A DNA stretch of 64,000 nucleotides from Pantoea sp. GD03673 (GCF_029844725.1 NZ_JAOCKJ010000007.1:248001-312000), one strand, 5' to 3'; positions 39,184 through 49,363 are shown, counted from the stretch's first letter. A program made the numbers and translations. The notes: generated by a model from the letters alone, not told the origin.

Positions 39184-39210
39184 TTATCGGCTCGGTTAAA
39201 AAAAGCTTTA
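39184..39210 (-). promoter_or_regulatory. Sigma-28 (FliA) promoter of ycgR
   Basis: On the minus strand TAAAGCTT-N11-GCCGATAA matches the flagellar consensus TAAAGTTT-N11-GCCGATAA with one difference. It lies 50 bases upstream of the ycgR start. E. coli ycgR is itself a FliA-class flagellar gene. Confidence 0.85.
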
Positions 39211-39338
39211 GCCAGGGCCTCCCGAAAAATTAGTGTGAGCAGACAGGCATATTTCAGAAAGCTGACTATACTTATCGCAGTAAACCGCTTGATTAATCAG
39301 GCGTTCACGCTTTAATCATAAAAAGGAAGGAGCAACAG

Positions 39339-39587
39339 ATGGGTATTATTTCCTGGATCGTCTTTGGCTTAATCGCGGGTATTCTGGCGAAGTGGATTAT
39401 GCCGGGTAAAGACGGTGGCGGTTTCATTCTGACTATCGTTCTGGGTATTATCGGTGCCGTAGTGGGTGGCTGGATCAGTACGCTGTTTGGCTTCGGCCGC
39501 GTCGATGGGTTTAACTTCGGCAGCTTTGTGGTCGCTGTAATCGGTGCCATCGTGGTGCTGTTCGTATACCGCAAAGTACGCAGTTAA
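39339..39587 (+). CDS. ymgE: YmgE/YeaQ/GlsB-family small membrane protein
   Basis: The 82-residue protein is a member of the transglycosylase-associated family, with three short membrane segments: IISWIVFGLIAGILAKWI, FILTIVLGIIGAVVGGWI and FVVAVIGAIVVLFVY. It is a stress-associated inner-membrane protein of unclear function. Ribosome binding site AAGGAAGGAG is strong. It is divergent from ycgR, as in E. coli, and a bidirectional terminator follows. Confidence 0.9.
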   Translation: MGIISWIVFGLIAGILAKWIMPGKDGGGFILTIVLGIIGAVVGGWISTLFGFGRVDGFNFGSFVVAVIGAIVVLFVYRKVRS

Positions 39588-39607
39588 CCGTAACGGTTTA
39601 AACAGAA

Positions 39608-39638
39608 AAGGGGACGCATCGCTGCGTCCCCTTTTTTT
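39608..39638. terminator. Bidirectional terminator between ymgE and the siderophore receptor
   Basis: A perfect 9-bp stem, GGGGACGCA/TGCGTCCCC, is followed by TTTTTTT and preceded by GAAAA, so it serves both convergent genes. Confidence 0.9.
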
Positions 39639-39651
39639 ATCTTTCGTTTAA

Positions 39652-41754
39652 TCAGAAGTCGTAACCGACAGTGGCCATCACGCTGCGTTCCGCGCCCCAG
39701 TAGCAATAGCCTGTGCCATAACAGCCCGCCACATAGGTCCGGTCGGTCAGGTTATTGGCGTTCACCTGTACCCAGGCACCTTTCAGGCTGCTGTTCCAGA
39801 CGCCAAGATCGGCACGTACTGACGCATCAAACAGCGTCACGGATGGCACGCGGGTGGTGTTTTGATTGTCCGCCCACTGCTTGCCGATGTAACGCACGCC
39901 AGCGCCCGCACTCAGACCGTAATCAAACTGATAATGACCCCAGAGTGCAGCCATGCTGTTGGGGGTAACATACGGGGTATGTCCGCTGTTGCCATCTACC
40001 GAATCTTTAAAGCGCAGATGGTTCAGCGTGTAGCTCGCCACGGTGCTCAGACGCGGGGTTAACTGATTACGCGCTTCCAGCTCGATACCCTGTGAATGGA
40101 CTTTACCTGAGGGGGTAAAAGTGCCGTCCTGGACATTGCGGTTCGCCACATCTTTCTGGGTCAGGTCATAAACGGCCAGGCTGTAGAGATCGCGGGTGCC
40201 ATTAGGCTGATACTTCACCCCGGCTTCATACTGTTCGGCGGTGGTCGGCTTCAGCAGATTATTGTTGGGATCGGTGAGCGCAGTCGGGGTAATCGCCTGG
40301 CTCCAGCTCACGTAAGGCGAGATACCGTTGTCGAAGGCATAAAGCAGTGCCGCGCGTCCGCTGATGTGATCATCCTGACGGCGATCGCTGCCGCTGTTTT
40401 CGGCGACGATGCGGTCATAACGGCCGGAAAGATCCAGATGCCAGCGATCCAGCTTCATCTCATCCTGCAGATAGAGGCCGGTCTGGTAATAACGACGGGT
40501 GCTGTCTGCCCAGGTCTGAATCGGCATATCACCCACCTGCTCACCGGTCAGGGCATTAAGCTGGTTAGCCGGACCGGAAGCCTCGATGATCTCATTTTTA
40601 TAGCGGTGATACTCGGCCCCCACGCTGACGCGGTGCTCCAGTTCGCCCGTGGCAAACTCTGCCTGTAAACGGTTATCGGTGGACCAGGCAGAGAGCGACG
40701 AGCGCTCGCCAGAGTAATAGCGGTTCAGCAGATCGGGATTATTTTCGTCCCAGCCAATCTGATAGACCTGATCGAGATCGACATTCGAGTGGCTGTAGCT
40801 GCCGGTTGAAGAGAATGACCAGACGTCGTTAAAGCGATGGGCAAAATCAAAGCTGTAGATCTGCTCGCGGCGCTTGAACTGGTCGAGATCGCTGTTGCCC
40901 TCATAAAAGCCGTTGCTCAGCTTATAGCCGTTGTGTTCGGTGAGGCTGCCATCGCCCGGAACGGAGCCGTGGTAGCCGCCCGAAGGATCTTTTTGCAGAT
41001 ACGCTTTCAGGATCAGATGGGTATCTTCGTCCGGCTGCCACATCAGCTGCGGCATCAGCGCATATTTCTCTTCGCGGGTGTGATCGTACTGTGTATCGCT
41101 GTTACGGGTCACGCCGGTCAGGCGAAACGCCCACTGGTCGTTGATCGCATTGGTATAGTCAAACATTGTGCCGGTGGTGGCATTGCTGCCTGCCTGCAGC
41201 TGGATATGACCCTCTTCGCTGAACTGCGGACGTTTGGTCACCATGTTCACCAGACCACCCGGCACCGTCTGACCATACAGGGCAGAAGAGGGGCCTTTGA
41301 TCACGTCGATGCGCTCAAGGAAGGCATTATCGACCTGTAATACGTTGAAACTGCCGGCGTCGCTCATCAGCCGCATGCCGTCGAGGAAGGTATTGTCCAC
41401 ATCGCCGCCGTGGAAGCCACGCAGCGCAATGGTGTCGTAGCGCGTGGCGGCACCGCCAAAGTTAGTGAAGACGCCGGAGCTGTAGCCCAGCGCCTGATTC
41501 AGGGTCAGCGCGCCCTGATCCTGCATCTGCTGGCGGGTGACCACGGACACCGACTGCGGCGTGGTGATCAGCGGACGATCGCTTTTGGTTGCGCCCTGAC
41601 TGGTGGTGGCCAGATAGCCCTGAGTTGGCGAGGTCGAGTCTTCCTGCGGTTGCGCAGTCACCACCATATCGGCAGCAAAACTCAGAGCAGGCGCGGTCAG
41701 CGCCAGGGTGCAGAGGCGAATATACCCTCTCAGCGACAGTGACAGTTTCATCAA
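39652..41754 (-). CDS. foxA: TonB-dependent siderophore receptor (FoxA-like)
   Basis: The 700-residue outer-membrane protein has a signal peptide ending SFAA, a TonB box region (DMVVTAQ), a plug domain (SVVTRQQMQDQGALTLNQAL, IDVIKGPSSALYGQTVPGG) and a 22-strand barrel ending with aromatic F (VGYDF). The C-terminal loop CYGTGYC is the disulfide motif of FhuA/FoxA hydroxamate receptors; size and plug fit the ferrioxamine receptor FoxA. Ferrichrome or another hydroxamate is also possible. A Fur box precedes it. No transport or reductase gene accompanies it. Confidence 0.85.
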   Translation of the reverse strand: MMKLSLSLRGYIRLCTLALTAPALSFAADMVVTAQPQEDSTSPTQGYLATTSQGATKSDRPLITTPQSVSVVTRQQMQDQGALTLNQALGYSSGVFTNFGGAATRYDTIALRGFHGGDVDNTFLDGMRLMSDAGSFNVLQVDNAFLERIDVIKGPSSALYGQTVPGGLVNMVTKRPQFSEEGHIQLQAGSNATTGTMFDYTNAINDQWAFRLTGVTRNSDTQYDHTREEKYALMPQLMWQPDEDTHLILKAYLQKDPSGGYHGSVPGDGSLTEHNGYKLSNGFYEGNSDLDQFKRREQIYSFDFAHRFNDVWSFSSTGSYSHSNVDLDQVYQIGWDENNPDLLNRYYSGERSSLSAWSTDNRLQAEFATGELEHRVSVGAEYHRYKNEIIEASGPANQLNALTGEQVGDMPIQTWADSTRRYYQTGLYLQDEMKLDRWHLDLSGRYDRIVAENSGSDRRQDDHISGRAALLYAFDNGISPYVSWSQAITPTALTDPNNNLLKPTTAEQYEAGVKYQPNGTRDLYSLAVYDLTQKDVANRNVQDGTFTPSGKVHSQGIELEARNQLTPRLSTVASYTLNHLRFKDSVDGNSGHTPYVTPNSMAALWGHYQFDYGLSAGAGVRYIGKQWADNQNTTRVPSVTLFDASVRADLGVWNSSLKGAWVQVNANNLTDRTYVAGCYGTGYCYWGAERSVMATVGYDF

Positions 41755-41802
41755 AATTCCTTTCTTAGCAAAGGTTCAGGCAGGTGAGTAAAGTTATTAA
41801 TA

Positions 41803-41834
41803 GGTAATCTCATTATCATAATGAGAATTATTAC
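41803..41834 (-). promoter_or_regulatory. Fur box upstream of the siderophore receptor
   Basis: The region contains a perfect 8-1-8 palindrome, CTCATTAT-C-ATAATGAG (41809-41825), followed by AATTATTA, close to the Fur 19-mer GATAATGATAATCATTATC. The spacing suggests overlapping Fur sites. It lies about 50-80 bases before the receptor start. Confidence 0.75.
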
Positions 41835-41905
41835 CTTTTGTAAATTGGCTGCAATTTTGCCTGTTGGCGTAAGAAGGTCAAGTAAAATTCGCGGAAATCG
41901 GGTGC

Positions 41906-41934
41906 GGATACCTCCGGCAAGGCCAGAGGTATCC
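41906..41934 (-). terminator. Hairpin after treA
   Basis: A 9-bp perfect stem GGATACCTC/GAGGTATCC that can extend to 13 bp with one mismatch lies 8 bases after the treA stop. No T tract follows, so termination may need Rho. Confidence 0.5.
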
Positions 41935-41942
41935 AGAGGGGG

Positions 41943-43628
41943 TTAGGGTTGTGAGGCAGATGCCTGCGGAATATCGTGGGCGCTGTTACAGGTTTTATCT
42001 TTCGGGCAGTACTTGTCGAGCAGTTTCAGCGTGACGCCATTGGTCCAGCCGAAGCCATCCTGCAGCGGATACTCACCGCCGCCACCGCCGCCGAGATTGT
42101 TGCCCTCTACGACATATTTCTCCACCAGCTTATGCTCACGGTCATAGGTGTTCTGGACGTTTTGCAGGAAGCGTAACCCCACCTCTTTTGCCAGTTTCGG
42201 CTGGTTGTAGTGCTCCAGACCTTCCACGGCGACCCACTGCAGCGGTGCCCAGCCATTCGGTGCATCCCACTGCTGGCCGTTGTTCACGGTGGTGGTCACC
42301 AGACCGCCAGGTTTCAGCAGCTGCTTTTCAACCGCGCTGGCGGTGCTTTCAGCCTGCTTATCACTGGCGACCTGCAGATAGAGCGGGAACAGCGCGGCAG
42401 CCGTCAGCTGCCGATGAACCTGCTTTTTCTGCCAGTCATAGTCGGCATACCAGTTCTGTTTGCTGTCCCACAGATAGCGGTTGATCGCCGCCTGGCGCTT
42501 CTCCGCGCGATCGGCGTACTGCTTCGCCAGATCGCTCTGCTTGTTCATCTGATAGCCTTTCGATAGGGTCTGCTCCAGGTGGAACAGCAGGCTGTTCAGG
42601 TCAACCGGAGCCAGCTGGGTGGTACGGATTGTCGACAGGTTATGCGCGTCGGTGAACCAGCGTGAGCTGAAATCCCAGCCCGATGCGGCACCGGAACGCA
42701 GCTCGCGGTAAAGTTCCGCTTTATTACGCTGCGGCGCTTTCTGCGCGGTGGCAATGTCATCCATCCAGGATTCGGTGCGTGGTACATCGCGCGCATCCCA
42801 GTAGCGGTTGAGCAGGGTGCCATCTGCCAGCCTGATTACCCGCTTACTGGCTGCGCCCGCCGCGACGTTATCGCTGTCTGCCATCCAGTAGTCATACTCT
42901 TTCTGCAACTGCGGCAGGTAGTGGGTATAGGCTTTGCCGTCATCGTGCGTCGCCAGCAGATCAACCATCAGGCTGAAGAACGGCGGCTGTGAACGGCTCA
43001 GGTAGTAGCTGCGGTTGCCGTTGGGGATGTGGCCATACCGGTCGAGCAGCGAGGCGAAGTTATCCGTCATATCCTGGACTTTATCCCAGTGTCCGCTCTC
43101 GGCCAGGCCCAGCATGGTGAAGTAGCTGTCCCAGTAATAGACTTCGCGGAAACGCCCGCCTGGCACCACATAGGGCTTAGGCAGCGGCAGCAGCGAGTCA
43201 TACTGACCGGCGCTGCTGGTGGTGCGGGTCAGCACCGGCCACAGGCCATCAATGTGTTCACGCAGGTTTTGTCCGGCTGGCGGCACATATTTGTCACCGG
43301 CAGCGGGCAGGGTAAAGTTAGCATCAACAAAACGTCTGAGATCGAAATTGCGCTGTTTCTTCTGCATCTGCCAGTCGGCAAGAATCGAAGCGGGATCGAA
43401 TTTCGGCACCGCATCTGCAAAGGTCTTCTGATCGGGATAGAACTTCGCCTGCTGCACGGCATTAAACAGCGGCCCTAAACGAACGTCCGGCGGCTGCGGC
43501 TGATTATTCAGCATCCGGCTGTTGTCGTCGGCATGGACGGTGAAGGCGGGGACGCTCAGCAGCAACGTGAGCAGAAAAGGCGCATAACGCTGACGCCGTT
43601 CTGCGGCGTTTACCTCAATTTTTGTCAT
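41943..43628 (-). CDS. treA: Periplasmic trehalase TreA
   Basis: TreA hydrolyses trehalose to two glucose molecules in the periplasm. The 561 residues are close to E. coli's 565. A Sec signal ending FTVHA precedes the (alpha/alpha)6 barrel with trehalase signatures [15 protein letters not shown] and [10 protein letters not shown], followed by a glycine-rich loop [19 protein letters not shown]. The ATG at 43628 is used because AAGGAG is 8 bases away; the longer frame lacks one. Confidence 0.97.
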   Translation of the reverse strand: MTKIEVNAAERRQRYAPFLLTLLLSVPAFTVHADDNSRMLNNQPQPPDVRLGPLFNAVQQAKFYPDQKTFADAVPKFDPASILADWQMQKKQRNFDLRRFVDANFTLPAAGDKYVPPAGQNLREHIDGLWPVLTRTTSSAGQYDSLLPLPKPYVVPGGRFREVYYWDSYFTMLGLAESGHWDKVQDMTDNFASLLDRYGHIPNGNRSYYLSRSQPPFFSLMVDLLATHDDGKAYTHYLPQLQKEYDYWMADSDNVAAGAASKRVIRLADGTLLNRYWDARDVPRTESWMDDIATAQKAPQRNKAELYRELRSGAASGWDFSSRWFTDAHNLSTIRTTQLAPVDLNSLLFHLEQTLSKGYQMNKQSDLAKQYADRAEKRQAAINRYLWDSKQNWYADYDWQKKQVHRQLTAAALFPLYLQVASDKQAESTASAVEKQLLKPGGLVTTTVNNGQQWDAPNGWAPLQWVAVEGLEHYNQPKLAKEVGLRFLQNVQNTYDREHKLVEKYVVEGNNLGGGGGGEYPLQDGFGWTNGVTLKLLDKYCPKDKTCNSAHDIPQASASQP

Positions 43629-43837
43629 CGGTTTTTCTCCTTGTCCGAAACGCGGCCGCACGTAACGCATTGACCACAGGACCAACTTTAGACCTTATCT
43701 GACCACTTCACCCTGAAGCGAGCCGGAAATGTGAAGCCACGGGAATTATTTTTATGGAAAAAACCGCGTTGTCAGGCTGGTTTTTTCTTGCTCTCCCCCC
43801 GCTTTTCCCCGACGCTGAAAGAAAAAAGGAGAGCAGG

Positions 43838-44779
43838 ATGGAGATCATCTGGTATCACCCGTCGCAGTCTGCAACGGCCTGGATTAACGGTTTACAACAG
43901 CGTCTGCCCCACGCGCGGGTGCGTGCCTGGCAGCCTGGTGACAGCGCTCCGGCGGATTATGCGCTGGTGCGTTCACCGCCCGCAGAGATGCTGCAGGGAC
44001 GTGCCACACTGCGCGGCGTGTTTGCGCTGGGTGCAGGCGTTGACGAAATTCTGAAACAGCTGCAGCAGCACCCAGAGATGCTGCCCGACAGCGTACCGCT
44101 CTACCGGCTGGAGGATACCGGTATGGCGCGCCAGATGCAGGAATATGCAGTTCATACCGTGCTGAACTGGTTCCGTCGTTTTGATGACTACCGTCTTCAG
44201 CAGCAACAACAGTGCTGGCAGCCGCTACCCGCTTACCCGCGTGAAAGCTTCACCATTGGTATCCTGGGCGCGGGCGTGCTGGGACAAAGCGTGGCGGAAA
44301 GCCTGAAACCCTGGGGATTCCCGTTACGCGTCTGGAGCCGTTCCCCAAAAGAGATCGACGGCGTGACCAGCTTTGCCGGACGGGATGCCTTGCCCGCCTT
44401 TCTGCAGGATACGCGGGTGGTGATCAACCTGCTGCCGAGCACGCACGAAACTATCAATCTCATCGACCAGCACTTTTTACAGCAGCTGCCGCACGGCGCG
44501 TTCTTCCTCAACATCGCGCGTGGCGCACAGGTGGTGGAAGCGGATCTGCTGGCCGCGCTCAATAGCGGTCAGCTGAAAGCGGCGGCGCTGGATGTGTTTC
44601 AGATTGAACCGCTGCCCGAAGCACATCCACTCTGGTCGCATCCGCGCGTGACGATCACGCCCCATAATGCGGCGGTAACGTTGATCGACGAAGCTATCGA
44701 CTACATTGCCCGCGCCATTACCCAGGATCAGGCAGGCGAGCCACCGCAGGGCAGGGTTGATCGTCAGCGCGGCTATTAA
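43838..44779 (+). CDS. ghrA: Glyoxylate/hydroxypyruvate reductase A
   Basis: GhrA is a cytosolic NADPH-dependent reductase of the D-2-hydroxyacid dehydrogenase family that reduces glyoxylate and hydroxypyruvate. The 313 residues match E. coli (312). The NAD(P)-binding motif is [12 protein letters not shown], and the catalytic residues lie in NIARGAQ (Arg), [13 protein letters not shown] (Glu) and TPHNAAVT (His). The start at 43838 has AAAGGAG. It heads the conserved ghrA-ycdX-ycdY cluster. Confidence 0.95.
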   Translation: MEIIWYHPSQSATAWINGLQQRLPHARVRAWQPGDSAPADYALVRSPPAEMLQGRATLRGVFALGAGVDEILKQLQQHPEMLPDSVPLYRLEDTGMARQMQEYAVHTVLNWFRRFDDYRLQQQQQCWQPLPAYPRESFTIGILGAGVLGQSVAESLKPWGFPLRVWSRSPKEIDGVTSFAGRDALPAFLQDTRVVINLLPSTHETINLIDQHFLQQLPHGAFFLNIARGAQVVEADLLAALNSGQLKAAALDVFQIEPLPEAHPLWSHPRVTITPHNAAVTLIDEAIDYIARAITQDQAGEPPQGRVDRQRGY

Positions 44780-44818
44780 TGAACCGGCCCCGTCAGGGGC
44801 ACTCAGCAGGAGAAGAGG

Positions 44819-45556
44819 ATGTATCCGGTAGATCTGCACATGCACACCATCGCCAGTACACACGCCTACAGCACGCTGCACGACTACGTGACCCAGGCGA
44901 AGCAAACCGGCCTGAAACTGTTTGCCATCACCGACCACGGCCCCGACATGGCTGACGCGCCGCACTACTGGCACTTCATTAACATGCGCGTCTGGCCACG
45001 GGTGATCGATGGCGTCGGGATTCTGCGCGGTATCGAAGCCAATATCAAAAATCAGCAGGGTGAGATCGACTGTTCCGGTCCGATGCTTGATGCGCTGGAT
45101 TTGATCGTCGCCGGTTTTCATGAGCCGGTTTATGCGCCGCGTGACAGAAAGCATCATACTGACGCGATGATTGCCGCCATGGCGGGCGGGCTGGTTCATA
45201 TCATCAGCCATCCGGGCAACCCGAAATTCCCGGTCGATATCCCGGCGATTGCCGAAGCAGCCGCACATTACGATGTGGCGCTGGAGCTGAATAACTCCTC
45301 CTTTACCCATTCACGTCCGGGCAGCGAACCCAACTGCCGGGCTATCGCCGCCGCCGTGCGCGATGCGGGTGGACGGCTGGCATTTGGCTCCGATTCCCAT
45401 ACGGCGTTTACGCTAGGCCATTTCGATCACTGCCTGCGGATTGCCCGCGAAGTGGATTTTCCTGAGGATCGGGTGTTAAATGTCACGCCGCGTCGCCTGC
45501 TCGACTTTCTGGAGCAGCGCAGCGGCAAACATATTGCTGAACTGGCTGACTTTTAA
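44819..45556 (+). CDS. ycdX: PHP-domain phosphatase YcdX
   Basis: YcdX is a trinuclear-zinc phosphatase of the PHP superfamily; in E. coli it is stimulated by YcdY and affects swarming. The 245-residue protein has the four PHP motifs: [22 protein letters not shown] and [10 protein letters not shown] with [11 protein letters not shown] near the end. ycdY follows after 28 bases. Confidence 0.95.
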   Translation: MYPVDLHMHTIASTHAYSTLHDYVTQAKQTGLKLFAITDHGPDMADAPHYWHFINMRVWPRVIDGVGILRGIEANIKNQQGEIDCSGPMLDALDLIVAGFHEPVYAPRDRKHHTDAMIAAMAGGLVHIISHPGNPKFPVDIPAIAEAAAHYDVALELNNSSFTHSRPGSEPNCRAIAAAVRDAGGRLAFGSDSHTAFTLGHFDHCLRIAREVDFPEDRVLNVTPRRLLDFLEQRSGKHIAELADF

Positions 45557-45584
45557 TTTATTTTGCCTCAAGGAAACCTGACTC

Positions 45585-46151
45585 ATGAATGAGTTTTCCA
45601 TTCTGTGCCGCGTGATCGGCTCACTGTTTAATCGTCAGCCGCAGGATCCGCTGCTGGTGCCGCTGTTCACGCTGCTGCGAGAAGGTAAACTGCATTCGCA
45701 GTGGCCGCTGGAGCAGGACGATCTGCTGACGCGTCTGCAGCAGAACAGCGATCCGCAGGCGCTGGCCGCTGATTACAACGCGCTGTTTGTGGGCAGCGAC
45801 TGCAACGTGCCGCCTTATGCCTCACAGTGGCCGGAAGGCAAGACGGAGCCAGACGTGCGTGCGTTCTTAACCTCACGCGGCATGCCGCTGAGCGATGCGC
45901 CAGCTGACCATTTTGGCGTGCTGCTGCTGGCCGCGTCATGGCTGGAAGATCAGTCAGCGGAGGATGAGAGCGCGGCGCAGCTGGCCCTGTTTGAAGAGTA
46001 CCTGCTGCCGTGGTGCGGTGCGTTTCTGGGTAAAGTGGAAGCACACGCGACTACCGCTTTCTATCGCACGCTGGCGATGCTGAGTCGTGAAGCGATTCAG
46101 GCGATGTACAACGAACTGCTTGAGAGCCGCGAGCAGAATCCCGACGCCTGA
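45585..46151 (+). CDS. ycdY: TorD/DmsD-family chaperone YcdY
   Basis: YcdY is an all-helical chaperone that in E. coli activates YcdX by delivering zinc. The 188-residue protein has the family motif NVPPYASQW and a cysteine just upstream of it. The order ghrA-ycdX-ycdY matches E. coli. The start has AAGGAA upstream of the ATG. Confidence 0.94.
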   Translation: MNEFSILCRVIGSLFNRQPQDPLLVPLFTLLREGKLHSQWPLEQDDLLTRLQQNSDPQALAADYNALFVGSDCNVPPYASQWPEGKTEPDVRAFLTSRGMPLSDAPADHFGVLLLAASWLEDQSAEDESAAQLALFEEYLLPWCGAFLGKVEAHATTAFYRTLAMLSREAIQAMYNELLESREQNPDA

Positions 46152-46152
46152 T

Positions 46153-47535
46153 TCACCACACCGCCGGGTGCGACCCCGGCGCACAGCCCGGTGTTGCGCA
46201 GATCTGCGGGGTGCCGGGCAGCCAGGCGGCCGCCCGCAGCCTGACCCCAAAACCCCACGGCGTTAATTCATAACAGGGCAGATTGTCTTTCACCTGTGGC
46301 GTAATACCGGACCCCGCGCTCGCCCCGGCAGGATGCTGCTGCAACAGCCACGCGGTGCGTGCCAGCGACAGCCGCACCTGGCTGCCGTGTCCTTCCGTCA
46401 CGCGTCGTCGTAATCCCTCCAGCACCGCGGCGGCCAGCAGATACCCGGTGGCATGATCCAGCGCCTGCACCGGCAGCGGAACCGGTCTGTCGCTCTGCTG
46501 CCACTGCATGCCCCGTTCGGCAATGCCGCACCCCATCTGGACCAGACTGTCAAAACCACGGCGGTTGCGCCACGGCCCCTGCCAGCCCCAGGCATTCAGA
46601 CCGGCGTCGACAAGGCCGGGTGAGAGACCCTGAAGCGTCTCCGCGTCAAACCCGAGCCGTTCCAGCGCATCTGCCCGGTAGCCATGCACCAGTACGTCCG
46701 CTTCGCGCAGCAGGTGGATAAACTGCTCGCGATCGGCAGACTGGGTCAGGTCGAGCACCGCACGGCGCTTGCCGCAGCTCATCTCCTCATCCAGCGTTGG
46801 CTCCTGCCAGCCGGGTGGATCGATGCGCAGCACGCTGGCACCCAGACTGGCAAGAAATCGGGTGGCGGCCGGTCCGGCAATGATCCGCGTCAGATCCAGT
46901 ACCTTAATGCCCGATAACGGACGCGCTTCGGCCAGCGGCCACATCGGAGCCGCTGCCGCGTGGGTCGTTTTCCAGCTAAACAGCGGCTCGCGCTGCACGG
47001 CCTGGCCCTGCGGATGCTGCTGCCAGGCGGCGGCGCTGCGCATTTCAGCGGCACAGCCACCGGCATCAACTATTGCCTGCTCCAGTTCGCTGGCCTGCCA
47101 CTGTTCCACCTGCTTCGCCAGCGCCGCGCGATCGGCGTGTACGCCCAGCACCTGCTTCATCGCCAGCCGGTGATGTGCAGCATTGGTGTGCAGGCGGATC
47201 CAGCCATCCCGACTGCGATAGTCACCGGCAAACGCATCCCACATGGCGGGCGCAGGCCTGTTCAGCGGGATAAAGCTCTGCTGAAACCAGCGTGACGCCA
47301 GGCGCACATTGACGGCGACGGGCGGAGAGAGATATTCAGGGCAGGAGGTGGCGATCAGTGCAGAAGAGGCCTGGGTTGCCAGACCGATGCTGGTGGCCGC
47401 CAGTTCACTGACGGCAAAGGCAGAGGAGAAGGTGTCGCGATCAACGAAAGCGGGAAGCGGCCAGACGGCTTCGCCGCATCCTCGTAATCCCTGCTGCATC
47501 TGCTGCCATAACGAGGCGGCGAGCTGTGAGTCCAT
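46153..47535 (-). CDS. CaiB/BaiF family III CoA-transferase with rearranged domain order
   Basis: The 460-residue protein has the family III motifs, but the usual N-terminal start LSGIKVLDLTRIIAGP occurs at residue 207. It is preceded by a segment (WDAFAGDYRSRDGWIRLHTN, then GGCAAEMRSAAAWQQHP) that resembles the C-terminal half of ordinary members. The catalytic aspartate is D329 in GFDSL. This looks like a circularly permuted or partly duplicated arrangement. The CoA donor and acid acceptor are unknown. Ribosome binding site AGGA at 8 bases. It stands alone. Confidence 0.82.
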   Translation of the reverse strand: MDSQLAASLWQQMQQGLRGCGEAVWPLPAFVDRDTFSSAFAVSELAATSIGLATQASSALIATSCPEYLSPPVAVNVRLASRWFQQSFIPLNRPAPAMWDAFAGDYRSRDGWIRLHTNAAHHRLAMKQVLGVHADRAALAKQVEQWQASELEQAIVDAGGCAAEMRSAAAWQQHPQGQAVQREPLFSWKTTHAAAAPMWPLAEARPLSGIKVLDLTRIIAGPAATRFLASLGASVLRIDPPGWQEPTLDEEMSCGKRRAVLDLTQSADREQFIHLLREADVLVHGYRADALERLGFDAETLQGLSPGLVDAGLNAWGWQGPWRNRRGFDSLVQMGCGIAERGMQWQQSDRPVPLPVQALDHATGYLLAAAVLEGLRRRVTEGHGSQVRLSLARTAWLLQQHPAGASAGSGITPQVKDNLPCYELTPWGFGVRLRAAAWLPGTPQICATPGCAPGSHPAVW

Positions 47536-47581
47536 GCTGTGCTTCCTGTGAGGGGAGATTTCTCAAGCATAGCATGCGCGA

Positions 47582-48466
47582 TTAACGCCGCCGCAGGCGC
47601 GGGAAGCGGGCATGCATCCGCAGGTTTCGCAGGTTGAGCACTGCAATAGCCGTGCCCAGTATCACCAGCGATGCCCCGATAATCTTGAAGCTGTTGAGGC
47701 TGTCGCCCAGCACCACAATCCCCATCACCACCGATAAAACCGGCGTCAGCAGCGAGTAGGGCATGATCAGATTAACGTTATATTTCTTCAGCAGCATGTA
47801 CCACAGCGTATAGGCCACAATCGACGAGGCGATGGCGCTGTAGAGAATGGCAAACCACCCGCGCCAGCCCGCATGTTCCAGCGCATACAGCTGATGTGAT
47901 TCCATCACCAGGCTGGAGCAGCCGACGATGGGAATGGCCAGAAACGCAATCCAGCCGGTCATGGTCAGCGGTTTAATCGGCGGTGATTTTTTCACAATCA
48001 GGTTGCTGACGGCCCAGCCGGTGGCGCTGCACAACAGCAGACAGAGTACCCACCACGCGGGAATCGTCGGGCTGCCTGACAGCACCACCACGCCGCTCAG
48101 CGAGATCATAATGCCCATCAGCTGCACCAGCTTCAGCTTCTCTTTCAGCACCACCATCGCCAGCAGCATCGCAATCGGCGTGCCCAGCTGCACCACAATG
48201 GCCCCGGTCCCGGCATCGGTATAGCGCAGGCCAACAAACAGCAGCGAGAAGTGCATAAAGCCGAAGGTGAAAGCCAGCAGCAGCAGCCAGGGCAGCTGCT
48301 GACGGTTAATGCGGCAGAACGGCACCAGCACCACGGCGACGACCACAAAGCGCATGAATGTCAGAAACAGCGGCGGCAGCTCCATCAGCCCCCATTTCAC
48401 CGCTACGTTGTTGAAGGCCCAGATAGAAACCACCATCAGAATCAGAAAAAAATGCCGCACAGCCAC
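47582..48466 (-). CDS. EamA/DMT-family metabolite exporter
   Basis: The 294-residue protein has about ten membrane segments in two EamA repeats, for example AVRHFFLILMVVSIWAFNN then ILYSAIASSIVAYTLWYML and a C-terminal SLVILGTAIAVL. It resembles YedA/YdcZ-type drug or metabolite exporters; many export amino acids. Translation starts at GTG with AAAGGA upstream. The substrate is not predictable. Confidence 0.85.
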   Translation of the reverse strand: MAVRHFFLILMVVSIWAFNNVAVKWGLMELPPLFLTFMRFVVVAVVLVPFCRINRQQLPWLLLLAFTFGFMHFSLLFVGLRYTDAGTGAIVVQLGTPIAMLLAMVVLKEKLKLVQLMGIMISLSGVVVLSGSPTIPAWWVLCLLLCSATGWAVSNLIVKKSPPIKPLTMTGWIAFLAIPIVGCSSLVMESHQLYALEHAGWRGWFAILYSAIASSIVAYTLWYMLLKKYNVNLIMPYSLLTPVLSVVMGIVVLGDSLNSFKIIGASLVILGTAIAVLNLRNLRMHARFPRLRRR

Positions 48467-48637
48467 GATAATATCCTTTCGATGATTTTTGCTTAGCCCG
48501 CTAATGATGGCACGAACTGCGGCACTCCAGCCAATCGCATAAAAAATTTTCTGCGATTGCGGTGCAGTCAGGTGAGACTTTCAGACGTGTTGCTGGCAGA
48601 CTGATTTGAAACGACTTCTTAAAGGAACCGATTTGGT

Positions 48638-49363
48638 ATGACCCCTACGTCCGCCTTACCCCTTGCGTTAATTCAGCTTGAAGTCCCTCCCGCAAACGTC
48701 GTCTCGGAGATTGGTGAACAGCCGCGCTGGTTTATTGATGCACTGAATCTGCAACCGGATGAGTACCTGATTGTCCGGCCCCATCTGGGCGAAGCGCTAC
48801 CCGATTTCGACCGGATTTCCGGGGCGATCCTCAGCGGTTCCTGGGCGATGGTCACCGATCACGCCGACTGGAGTGAACGCAGCGCCGCGTGGGTCAGGGC
48901 GGCGATAGATAAAGGGCTGCCGCTGCTGGGTGTCTGCTACGGCCATCAATTGATGGCTTATGCGCTGGGCGGCGAAGTGGCAGACAATCCCAACGGCTGG
49001 GAGCGCGGTCTGTTGCCGATCCGCTGCTCAGATCAGGCGCAGCGCGATCCGCTGCTGCAGAGGCTGCCCGCCGACTTCAGCGTCTGGCTGTCGCATCGCC
49101 AGTCGGTGATCAGCGCGCCGCCCGGTGCGCAGGTGCTGGCCGCGTCTGCACGCGATGGCTGTCAGATTGTGCGTTATTCACCGCAGGCGCTCTCGGTGCA
49201 GTTTCATCCCGAATTTTCACGGCACATCATGAATGTCTGTCTGCCGCAGGGCTGCACAGAGGATGGGGCAAACGCGATGGAGGGGAAAGACTGGGCGCGT
49301 GCGTTGCTGGTGGCATTCTGGCAACAGACGCGTCCGGCAATGGAGTGTGCTCAGGGCGCGTAG
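48638..49363 (+). CDS. Class I glutamine amidotransferase-like protein
   Basis: The 241-residue protein has a GATase class I triad: nucleophile C100 in GVCYGHQL, and H190/E192 in FHPEFS. It resembles the GMP-synthase-like amidotransferases that hydrolyse gamma-glutamyl compounds (PuuD/YfeJ types), and no partner synthetase domain or gene is present. The ribosome binding site is AAAGGAACC. It overlaps the convergent methyltransferase gene by 13 bases at the 3' ends. Confidence 0.87.
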   Translation: MTPTSALPLALIQLEVPPANVVSEIGEQPRWFIDALNLQPDEYLIVRPHLGEALPDFDRISGAILSGSWAMVTDHADWSERSAAWVRAAIDKGLPLLGVCYGHQLMAYALGGEVADNPNGWERGLLPIRCSDQAQRDPLLQRLPADFSVWLSHRQSVISAPPGAQVLAASARDGCQIVRYSPQALSVQFHPEFSRHIMNVCLPQGCTEDGANAMEGKDWARALLVAFWQQTRPAMECAQGA

